Assembly (NCBI GenBank): GCA_938041275.1
Contig: CALISH010000117.1
Coordinates: 1 to 8,457, forward strand
Direction: 5' to 3'
DNA length: 8,457 bases
Source: an uncultured Solobacterium sp.
Lineage (GTDB): Bacteria > Bacillota_I > Bacilli_A > Erysipelotrichales > Erysipelotrichaceae
In this document: piece by piece, positions 1 through 5,708 of the stretch
Position numbering within the stretch: position 1 is the first letter of the stretch
Layout: each line of letters opens with the position of its first letter
Program-made: the position numbers and the translations under genes
The notes under the pieces: generated by a model
What the model saw: only the letters and a program-made list of their open reading frames with translations
The model's database searches: none
What the model was told of the DNA's origin: nothing

Positions 1-226
1 TAGTTTTACCAAATAGACGAATAGATACGTCATCAGAGAAACGTTGTTGGTCATTAGTTAAACCATAGAAGATATCCATCTGTGCATCTAATTCTTTCTC
101 AGATTCTGGTGTAGCTAATACAAATGAATTAGGGTCACAGTTTAAGAATGCTTCTTTAGTATAGTTATCACAATTGCTACATGGTGTATCAGATAATACA
201 TTATCAGTTAATAATACATCATCAAG
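1..226 (-). pseudogene. Frame-shifted 3' continuation of the 208-825 gene, runs off the left edge
   Basis: On the minus strand, a frame different from that of the 208-825 gene is open from 226 to the window edge, giving 75 codons with no stop. It looks coding: the codon choice resembles its neighbours and it holds a C-x2-C pair (PCSNC, codons 15-19 of this stretch) plus a third Cys at codon 30. The frame is closed just upstream by a TGA at 227-229. None of its first codons is ATG, GTG or TTG, and no ribosome binding site precedes it, so it does not look like a separate gene. It lies in the -1 frame relative to the 208-825 gene, so adding one base near 208-229 would join the two into one longer protein. 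No slippery heptamer is visible in the overlap, so a true indel or a sequence error is more likely than programmed frameshifting. Function not recognised; the Cys pair could be half of a zinc site. Confidence 0.55.
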
Positions 227-825
227 TCAATAGCCGAATCAGTACGATTCATGGTCTTTACATTAATAGCAAAGTACCCATCATTATCCGTCATCACATC
301 AATATCAGGATGGTCTCTAACTATCTCTTTGGCTTTATTCTTTTCTAATTCACCAATCAATGGCATATAGTCATCAGGTAACTTAGAGAAGTCTATTTCA
401 GCCATCTCTGCTTCTTGCTCTAGAGTAGCAATAACAGAAGACATTTCAACCAAAGTCTTATCTGGTTCAAATGTAATCTCTTCAAAGTCTTTATTATATT
501 TGATTTGGTCATGGGATATTAGTTCCATACCAGTCAATTGCTCATAGAAGTTATTAGCTTCTAGTTTACGTTTATCTTCACCTTTGAAACGGTATAAGTT
601 AAACTTACGGTCTTTTAAGAAATCTGATTTCTTATATTCTTTTGTACCATCAGAAGATTTTATTTTAATAGTGTCATCTTCTAGGTCTTTGGTTAAACCA
701 TAGCCCTCTACTGATTCATCACCAGTAAAAGAGTTACTATAACCATATTGTACTACAATTTGATCACTAGCATTAGCTGGTGGAACTCCACCAACATTAG
801 CAGTGAACTCTTTTAGATTAGACAT
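208..825 (-). CDS. Phage protein of unknown function, 205 residues as read, apparently cut short by a frame break
   Basis: The start is the ATG at 825, which has an AAGGAG ribosome binding site 8 bases upstream. The frame is open further upstream to 897, but that part lies inside the nuclease gene and has no ribosome binding site. The start overlaps the end of the nuclease gene by 8 bases, so the two are probably translationally coupled. The protein begins MSNLKEF, is acidic and soluble, and has no signal peptide or membrane segment. A Gly/Tyr/Ser-rich N-terminal stretch is followed by a Lys/Asp-rich middle and a Glu-rich helix around residues 130-150. I recognise no family. The reading frame ends in LMMYY at 208, while clearly coding sequence resumes in the -1 frame (see 1-226), so the true protein is probably longer and extends past the window. 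Confidence 0.7.
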   Translation of the reverse strand: MSNLKEFTANVGGVPPANASDQIVVQYGYSNSFTGDESVEGYGLTKDLEDDTIKIKSSDGTKEYKKSDFLKDRKFNLYRFKGEDKRKLEANNFYEQLTGMELISHDQIKYNKDFEEITFEPDKTLVEMSSVIATLEQEAEMAEIDFSKLPDDYMPLIGELEKNKAKEIVRDHPDIDVMTDNDGYFAINVKTMNRTDSAIDLMMYY

Positions 826-1630
826 TAATCTTCTCCTTGATGGCATTCTCACACCATGAAGTGAATTCATTAATATTGAAAGTCTTAGTATTATCATTAT
901 CCTCTAGCTTGAATCGCATTTCCATGAATATAGCTAATAACTGTGCAAAGTTATTATCAGTAAGACGAATATAGTTATACTTGTATAGTGTGATAATATT
1001 AAACTCTTTAGCTTTTTGCTTAGCTCTATATTCTGGCATGCTTCTAGTATTAGGATGATCACCTCCATCTTTGACTTCGATTATGAGGTTATATGGTATA
1101 TAATATATATCCGTAATCCAATTTCGTGTAACACCATTTTGGTCTACGTATTGAATAGTTGGACCAGGCATCATAATATCATCACTAGGGATATGTAGAA
1201 CTTTGTCCATGAACTCAATAGCACGTTTCTCATAAGTCCCGGTATAAGTAAATGTAGTACCATCAGAATATTTATATGTACCAGATATACGTCTATTAGC
1301 TAACATCTTTTCTTGGTGCTCTGGATCATGCATGAATGTATATCTTCCATATATCTTATGCATATTTTCTAAAGCACGTTTACGCATCTCTTTCTTACAT
1401 TTCTCACTACAAAATTTATTATATCTCCAAGTCTTTTCATTCCATTGTGTTTCATTCTTACAGATAACACAAGTTCCTTTAGACTTTTTATTAATTGTAT
1501 TGAATACAATTCTAGCTGCAGAGTAACCCTCAGGGATTAGTTCTTGGTGTTTATTTTGTATATGTCTTACCAATGGTTCACGTTCTAAACGTTTCTCACA
1601 GAAAGGACATTTGAATCTTTTCGTTGCCAT
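818..1630 (-). CDS. Zinc-finger PD-(D/E)XK nuclease, possible free-standing homing endonuclease
   Basis: This 270-residue protein starts at ATG 1630 behind a strong AAAGGAGGT site. It has three visible parts. Residues 8-28 form a C2H2 zinc finger (C8-x2-C11-x11-H23-x4-H28). Residues 54-78 form a four-Cys zinc module (C54-x2-C57 and FCSEKC with C74 and C78), a type common in phage nucleases. The C-terminal half carries a PD-(D/E)XK nuclease signature: E134 in GTYEKRA, D174 in WITDIYY, and E185-V-K187 in IIEVKDGG. A basic helix (residues 79-91) and a His-rich patch (91-105) link the two halves. Two zinc modules ahead of a catalytic core suggest a site-specific DNA-cutting enzyme. A lone nuclease between structural genes is typical of phage homing endonucleases, but a recombination, repair or host-DNA degrading role is also possible. 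The nuclease fold call is firm; the homing role is inference. Confidence 0.82.
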   Translation of the reverse strand: MATKRFKCPFCEKRLEREPLVRHIQNKHQELIPEGYSAARIVFNTINKKSKGTCVICKNETQWNEKTWRYNKFCSEKCKKEMRKRALENMHKIYGRYTFMHDPEHQEKMLANRRISGTYKYSDGTTFTYTGTYEKRAIEFMDKVLHIPSDDIMMPGPTIQYVDQNGVTRNWITDIYYIPYNLIIEVKDGGDHPNTRSMPEYRAKQKAKEFNIITLYKYNYIRLTDNNFAQLLAIFMEMRFKLEDNDNTKTFNINEFTSWCENAIKEKINV

Positions 1631-1727
1631 ATGTACCTCCTTTAGGGCAGTTTACATGTATGTTTTCACAGGGCTAACTTTATAATAAGATGCTTAAAGC
1701 TACCCAAATAAGCCGAAAGGAGGTATT
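1631..1727. promoter_or_regulatory. Divergent intergenic control region between the nuclease and the gp25-like gene
   Basis: These 97 bases separate two divergent genes, so promoters for both directions should lie here. On the plus strand TATAAT (1681-1686) is a perfect -10 match, but there is no good -35 at 16-18 bases. On the minus strand TATAAA (complement of 1679-1684) has TTGGGT (complement of 1702-1707) 17 bases upstream, a half match to the -35 consensus. The two -10 candidates overlap, so the directions could compete. The strong ribosome binding sites of both genes sit at the ends (AAAGGAGGT at 1716-1724 on plus; AGGAGG complement near 1636-1641 on minus). If the phage polymerase reads these genes, its promoters need not follow host consensus. 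Confidence 0.35.
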
Positions 1728-2129
1728 ATGGATACTAATAAATATAAGACATCATCTAAGATTAAAGAATATGCTTTATCAGTAGATTCGTTTAATAGAC
1801 CAACAGAATATACTAATGCTAGAGCTATAGCTGTAGATATTATTAGATTATTCTTATTAGAACCTGGTACATTACAAAACAATCCAGATTGTGGTATTGG
1901 TTTGTATAGTAGATATAAATTTATAAATAGTGATAGACTGCATGAATTAGAAGATACAGCAAAGAATCAAATACAAACGTATCTTGCTCCTATGTCTTCT
2001 ATTACAGTAGACTGCTCATTTATCAACGTAAATGTATTACTTATTAGAATGACTATTGACACATCATCTGTCAATCTAGTTTTTAATAAGGATAACCTTA
2101 CTTTAAAAGATATTTCCAATTATAATTAA
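1728..2129 (+). CDS. 25: gp25-like baseplate wedge protein / sheath initiator
   Basis: At 133 residues it has almost the exact length of T4 gp25. The T4 gp25/GpW family (also TssE in type VI secretion) forms the inner baseplate wedge and starts sheath polymerisation. Family features seen: an N-terminal segment leading into a helix (residues 30-44, ARAIAVDIIRLFLLE), then the typical EPGTLQNNPDCGIGLY turn (45-60) matching the 'T-x-pG-x-r-...-fG-x-l' region, a second helix (68-86), and the C-terminal beta strands. The family's EPR motif is not intact: the matching place reads YLAPMSS (85-91), keeping only the Pro. The start has AAAGGAGGT 3 bases upstream of the ATG, and the stop overlaps the ribosome binding site of the next gene. 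All six Arg codons are AGA, unlike the next gene. Confident in the family; the role follows from homology and from the chaperone gene beside it. Confidence 0.85.
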   Translation: MDTNKYKTSSKIKEYALSVDSFNRPTEYTNARAIAVDIIRLFLLEPGTLQNNPDCGIGLYSRYKFINSDRLHELEDTAKNQIQTYLAPMSSITVDCSFINVNVLLIRMTIDTSSVNLVFNKDNLTLKDISNYN

Positions 2130-2142
2130 GGAGGACTATTAG

Positions 2143-3909
2143 ATGGAAAAGAAAACTCTTTCCTTGTCTGATTTGCAAGCTGAAGCTAATGCAACTACAG
2201 AAGAAAACACTGCTGTAGAAGCACCAGCTAAAGAAGAAACACCTGTAGAGGCACAACCAGTAGAACGTGTAGAAGAAGAAAAACCTAAAAGTATTCGTGA
2301 TAACCCACTATATAACTTAGGTAATCCTACAGAGGATGCTATTAAAGAAGTAGCTATTGAAGACGTAGCTAAATATGAAAATGAAAACTTTGCTGAAAAA
2401 GAATACGAAAAGAAAATAAATGATTTCGATGAACAAACTCGTCGAGCATTCCAACGTCGTTTCGGACCAGCTATTGAAGAAGTTCAACGTATGGCTAATG
2501 AATACGAAGAACGTAAAGAAATCGAAGGTGGAGATGTACGTGTAGTTTCTACTTATGATAAGAATGCTGAAGTAAATACAGATGAAGCTCTTACTAAAGA
2601 AGAAATCGAAGAACGTAATGCTATTGCTTTAGCAGAAGCACGTAAGAAATCTCCAGCTAAGAAAGTTGAAACTAAAACAGTAGAAACTCCTACTGAAGAT
2701 AAAGAAGAATCTATAGATGATATTGAAGCTGAACTATTTGATCAACCAACAGTACCAGAACAAACTGTAGTTGATCCTGAAGAAGCTGATAAAGAATTAG
2801 ATATCATTGATGATGATATTATTAATGACTTAGGTCTAGCTGATGAAATGCGTGAAATTGAAGAAAAAGAACGTGAAGAACGATTAAACAAACGTATGGC
2901 TACGTTCAAAGATCAATTACGTACTATGCTAGTTCCTAATAAAACAAAAACTGATTTATCTAAATTTAAGATTCTTAAATCTACTATGCCAGCAAGTAAT
3001 ATCTTAAGTAAACAAGCTGAAGAAACTCCATACTTTACTTGGGTATTACCTTATACTGGTATTTCTGTATCTGTTTCTCCATTATCTGCTATTGAAATCC
3101 AAAACTTAATTAATACAGAAGAAGGACGTAATAACGTTGAAGCTGCACGTGCTCAATTTGAATTGATTTGGAAACACTTGCACCCTAAATGTAATGCTGG
3201 GTCTTTTGAAAACTGGTGTAAGAAAATTCACTATGCTGATATTGACCACTTATACTTCGCTGTATATAAAGCATGCTTCCAAAATGCTAATATCATTGGG
3301 TTCCAATGCCAAAATACTAAATGTGATAATATCTTTGCAGAAAAACGTGAAATCATGGAAATGGTTAAATTTGGTTCTGATAAAGATAAAGAGCTATTCG
3401 ATAAACTATATCAAAAAGACCCATCCGTTGATTGTACTTTAGAAGAAGACTTAATGGAAGTGTCTGATAAATATGCTATTGGTGTAGGCCCTATCACATT
3501 ATACAATATCCTATTTGAAATCAACTTTGTAGATAAAGCTATGACTAAAAAGTATGATACTTTCGTTGGTATGGCTGCTACAATTAAATCCTTATATCGT
3601 ATTGATGAAGAAAAAGAAGCATTGATTCCAATTGCTTTCCGTACAGATAAGAATGATGTAGTTAAGACATACAAATATCGTATTGCTTCTCTATATAAAA
3701 TCTTCAATACGTTAAGTGATATCGACTTAAATGATATCAGTGATCGTATTGGTGAGTATGCAGATAAGTATGCTGAATCCATTAGTATCTCTTACCAAAT
3801 GCCAGCGGCTAAATGCCCTGAATGTGGTGATGAAATTCAAGCTGCCGAGGCTCCAGCTCAACAATTGGTTTTTATACGACATCGGTTAGTACAAGTTTTG
3901 AACTCCTAG
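2143..3909 (+). CDS. gp26-like baseplate hub / tail assembly chaperone with long acidic N-terminal extension
   Basis: This 588-residue protein starts at ATG 2143 with AAGGAGG overlapping the stop of the gp25-like gene. Residues 1-270 are low complexity, very rich in Glu, Ala, Lys and Thr, with likely coiled coil around 85-165 and 233-260. Residues 290-588 form a folded domain. It carries two Cys pairs, C389-x4-C394 (QCQNTKC) and C558-x2-C561 (KCPECG), which probably bind one zinc. Its position after gene 25, the Cys pairs and the overall character suggest a T4 gp26-like hub assembly protein. In frame 0 it ends IRHRLVQVLNS at 3907-3909. The -1 frame is open across this end and continues into the next gene (see 3867-3873), predicting a second product of about 694 residues. 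Up to residue 577 its Arg codons are almost all CGT with no AGA, a sign of high expression. The chaperone role is inference from position and frameshift; the zinc site is seen. Confidence 0.7.
   Translation: MEKKTLSLSDLQAEANATTEENTAVEAPAKEETPVEAQPVERVEEEKPKSIRDNPLYNLGNPTEDAIKEVAIEDVAKYENENFAEKEYEKKINDFDEQTRRAFQRRFGPAIEEVQRMANEYEERKEIEGGDVRVVSTYDKNAEVNTDEALTKEEIEERNAIALAEARKKSPAKKVETKTVETPTEDKEESIDDIEAELFDQPTVPEQTVVDPEEADKELDIIDDDIINDLGLADEMREIEEKEREERLNKRMATFKDQLRTMLVPNKTKTDLSKFKILKSTMPASNILSKQAEETPYFTWVLPYTGISVSVSPLSAIEIQNLINTEEGRNNVEAARAQFELIWKHLHPKCNAGSFENWCKKIHYADIDHLYFAVYKACFQNANIIGFQCQNTKCDNIFAEKREIMEMVKFGSDKDKELFDKLYQKDPSVDCTLEEDLMEVSDKYAIGVGPITLYNILFEINFVDKAMTKKYDTFVGMAATIKSLYRIDEEKEALIPIAFRTDKNDVVKTYKYRIASLYKIFNTLSDIDLNDISDRIGEYADKYAESISISYQMPAAKCPECGDEIQAAEAPAQQLVFIRHRLVQVLNS
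3867..3873 (+). promoter_or_regulatory. Candidate -1 ribosomal frameshift site (G GTT TTT, then ATA)
   Basis: The zero frame reads TTG GTT TTT ATA over a run of five T (3869-3873). After the Phe codon at 3871-3873 (residue 577), slipping back one base gives TTT TAT ACG and enters a frame open from 3834 to the stop at 4224-4226. Phe-tRNA can re-pair perfectly on TTT after the slip, and the next zero-frame codon, ATA, is rarely used in this gene, which could cause a pause. It is not a classical X-XXY-YYZ heptamer, because the Val codon would re-pair on GGT with a mismatch. A GAGG at 3847-3850, 16 bases upstream, could act as a stimulating Shine-Dalgarno-like element. No convincing downstream hairpin was seen. 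A missing T in the sequence would look the same. Confidence 0.5.
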
Positions 3910-3956
3910 AGCAAATTAACAGGTTATCTTATGAGTATCGTGGGAGAATAACTATC

Positions 3957-4226
3957 ATGGAATTAATGAATGCCCCTGTATGGTACATGGTAGCCCTACG
4001 ATACTTTAAGTATAAAGAACGTTTAGCTATTAAGAAACGTGAGAAAGAAAAAGAACTTGAGAACAAATCTAAGAAGAAATTCAATAAGCAAAAATATACT
4101 GGTAGACAATTACTAGAAATGGATATTGCTAGAGAGAATGGACATGAGATACCTGGATTTGAAGGACTAACTAGAGACGAAGCTGATGATCTTAATGAAC
4201 AAATGATGGAAGAAGGACTTATCTAA
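3957..4226 (+). CDS. C-terminal extension of the tail assembly chaperone (frameshift product domain; gp51- or GT-like)
   Basis: Read from its own ATG at 3957 this is 89 residues, with a moderate site (GGGAGA, 3942-3947) 9 bases upstream. However, its frame is open back to 3834, and the stretch between looks coding (for example FELLEQINRLSYEYRGRITI, 3897-3956). It most likely also forms the last 117 residues of a -1 fusion to the preceding protein, at 3873. The domain has a short hydrophobic helix (MNAPVWYMVALRYFKYKERL), then a strongly basic stretch (KKREKEKELENKSKKKFNKQ, 110 residues from nothing hydrophobic) and an acidic tail ending in MMEEGLI. This pattern, a small helical domain after a shift, resembles the T part of lambda GT, which recruits tail protein to the tape measure. 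Its stop overlaps the next start by one base (TAATG). Whether it is made alone, as a fusion, or both is not decided by the sequence. Confidence 0.65.
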   Translation: MELMNAPVWYMVALRYFKYKERLAIKKREKEKELENKSKKKFNKQKYTGRQLLEMDIARENGHEIPGFEGLTRDEADDLNEQMMEEGLI

Positions 4227-5287
4227 TGTATACTATCCCTAAAAAGACTATTAATACCTTAGATGATTTTACTCTATCAGATTTAGAATTGATTCTTAAT
4301 AAAGATTGTAATATGGCTTGTAGCTATTGTTTCTTACATGGTGATACTAATAGTGGTAAAAGATTCTCCAGATGGGATGACTTACTAGAAATGCTTAAGA
4401 ATATCAATATTTCTGATAAGCTAACTATAGGACTGAACTCTGGTGAATTATTTACCAAAGATAGACTACCATTAGTAATGAAAGCCATGAGAGTTTTAAA
4501 TAGAATCACTAGATATAAAGATACTACAATAGATTGGCGTCTATATAGTAATGGAACTAATTTTGAAATGCTTAAATCTTTTCTAATAGCAACTCAAGAT
4601 GAGCAACGAACTATCAGTATATCATATGATGGTGAAGACTCTTATAGAAAGCTTAAGGGTAATATACCATCAAATACTTTGGATACACTTGAGAAATTAA
4701 GTATAGCTGGATTTGCTGATGATATCATTATTAGATATGCCATTACTGAAAAAGTATATAATATGAAAGAGACTTTTGAGACTCTATATAAATTAGGCTA
4801 TAAGAATATTGAATACTACTTTATACGTGATTACAATTCTTATACAATTCCATTAGTTGTAGACACTTTTAGAAAGAGTCTTACAGAAACAATTAACTTT
4901 ATAAAGACTACAGCTATAGATCTTTATAATCTTCATGATTATTATAGCAATCAAGAACCAACGGTTATATGCAACTACGGAGAAATGCTTGTTGTAACAT
5001 CTGATGGTAAGATAAGCACTTGCTGTGCAATCTATGAAGGAATCTATGCTGATGCTATAGAAGTAGATCTATTAGAATATAATCGTATACCTGAGATATA
5101 TAATGACTTTGTATCCGAGTATATTTATGATAGATCTAAAGATGAGTGCGCTGTATGTACAAATCAAATGTGTAAAGAGTGTTGCTCTTATAAAGCTATT
5201 GGAAGAGACAAATATTATAATAAAAGACACCACCAGCAATGCCATATTAGACATGCTGAGTTGGCTGTATATAAATCTATTTTTTAA
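4226..5287 (+). CDS. Radical SAM enzyme with C-terminal SPASM domain
   Basis: This 353-residue protein carries the radical SAM cluster motif C28-x3-C32-x2-C35 (NKDCNMACSYCF), which binds the 4Fe-4S cluster that splits S-adenosylmethionine. A GE motif follows in GLNSGELF (G73-E74), in the place of the usual GGE. The C-terminal part shows a near-complete SPASM pattern for two extra clusters: C249-x11-G261-x4-C266, then C308-x2-C311-x4-C316-x3-C320, and C339. SPASM enzymes such as anaerobic sulfatase maturases, PqqE and peptide-thioether synthases modify proteins or peptides by radical chemistry. The start ATG overlaps the previous stop (TAATG) with AGAAGGA 8 bases upstream, so it is translationally coupled to the chaperone extension. 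Arg codons are mainly AGA (13 of 17), unlike the chaperone gene, which suggests lower expression or a different origin. The family call is very secure; the substrate is unknown. Confidence 0.93.
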   Translation: MYTIPKKTINTLDDFTLSDLELILNKDCNMACSYCFLHGDTNSGKRFSRWDDLLEMLKNINISDKLTIGLNSGELFTKDRLPLVMKAMRVLNRITRYKDTTIDWRLYSNGTNFEMLKSFLIATQDEQRTISISYDGEDSYRKLKGNIPSNTLDTLEKLSIAGFADDIIIRYAITEKVYNMKETFETLYKLGYKNIEYYFIRDYNSYTIPLVVDTFRKSLTETINFIKTTAIDLYNLHDYYSNQEPTVICNYGEMLVVTSDGKISTCCAIYEGIYADAIEVDLLEYNRIPEIYNDFVSEYIYDRSKDECAVCTNQMCKECCSYKAIGRDKYYNKRHHQQCHIRHAELAVYKSIF

Positions 5288-5309
5288 TTTATAATTTTCG
5301 GAGACATAA

Positions 5310-5633
5310 ATGGACTTACTAGAGTTTTCATCTAAATTTATTATGGGAGAAACAGATGCATTATCTACATTTTGTCGTCTATTTACCGAGAATAATATCT
5401 TATATTTTATACTAGCACCATATGATTGTCTTGATAATAAAATTGTCAAGTCTGACCTATGTGAAGATAGTGTAGCAGTTACTATATTTGGTAATAAATC
5501 AAATATTGATGCATTTAAAAGCATTGAAACAGATTACAATGGGAAGGTAATAAATCGCCATAACACGAATATTGCAATTTCCTGTGTATGTCATAAGCCA
5601 ACTGAAATACAAATGGTTTTCAGTAGAGTTTAG
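5310..5633 (+). CDS. Small protein of unknown function beside the radical SAM gene
   Basis: This 107-residue protein starts at ATG 5310 with GGAG 6 bases upstream (5300-5303), 22 bases after the radical SAM stop. I recognise no family. It is a soluble mixed protein with alternating hydrophobic stretches that look like beta strands (NNILYFILAPYD, 28-39; DSVAVTIFGN, 53-62; NTNIAISCVCH, 85-95) around a likely helix (NIDAFKSIE), compatible with a small alpha/beta domain. It contains five Cys (22, 40, 51, 92, 94), including a C-x-C near the end, which is many for its size. Its position directly after the radical SAM/SPASM gene makes it a candidate partner or substrate, but it has no clear leader peptide and no repeated core residues of the kind seen in most peptide precursors. 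It ends in TAG just before a long hairpin. Confidence 0.75.
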   Translation: MDLLEFSSKFIMGETDALSTFCRLFTENNILYFILAPYDCLDNKIVKSDLCEDSVAVTIFGNKSNIDAFKSIETDYNGKVINRHNTNIAISCVCHKPTEIQMVFSRV

Positions 5634-5636
5634 ATG

Positions 5637-5680
5637 TGTAGATTCCCATAGTCCACATATAGGACTATGGGACTTCTACA
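5637..5680 (+). terminator. Long hairpin between the small gene and RNA polymerase beta'
   Basis: An 11-bp perfect stem (5644-5654 with 5662-5672) closes a 7-base loop, and after a small internal loop a further 6 bp pair (5637-5642 with 5675-5680). It begins 4 bases after the TAG stop of the 107-residue gene and ends 29 bases before the beta' start. There is no T-run after it, so it is not a classical intrinsic terminator for the host enzyme. It could attenuate transcription, stop a phage polymerase, protect or direct processing of mRNA, or set a separate expression level for beta'. Confidence 0.55.
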
Positions 5681-5708
5681 TATTAATAACTACGGAGGTT
5701 ATAAAAAT

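Noticed and set aside
826..897. Longer N-terminus for the minus-strand gene of unknown function, starting at 897
   Set aside because: The extra part lies wholly in the nuclease gene and lacks a ribosome binding site. ATG 825 has AAGGAG.
1653..1660. TACATGTA palindrome as an operator
   Set aside because: An 8-base palindrome in an AT-rich spacer is not enough, and no second copy was seen nearby.
3411..3782. 123-codon open frame on the minus strand inside the chaperone gene
   Set aside because: It is opposite a clearly coding gene, has no ribosome binding site, and its composition mirrors the plus-strand gene.
5290..5295. TATAAT before the 107-residue gene as an internal promoter
   Set aside because: No -35 at proper spacing (nearest TTGGCT is 23 bases away), and the region is AT-rich by chance.
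5072..5524. 150-codon open frame on the minus strand across the radical SAM end and the small gene
   Set aside because: The SPASM cysteines prove the plus strand is coding here, and the small plus-strand gene has its own ribosome binding site.
5667..5708. Earlier in-frame start for the beta' gene at ATG 5667
   Set aside because: It lies inside the hairpin arm and has no ribosome binding site. ATG 5709 has GGAGG upstream.
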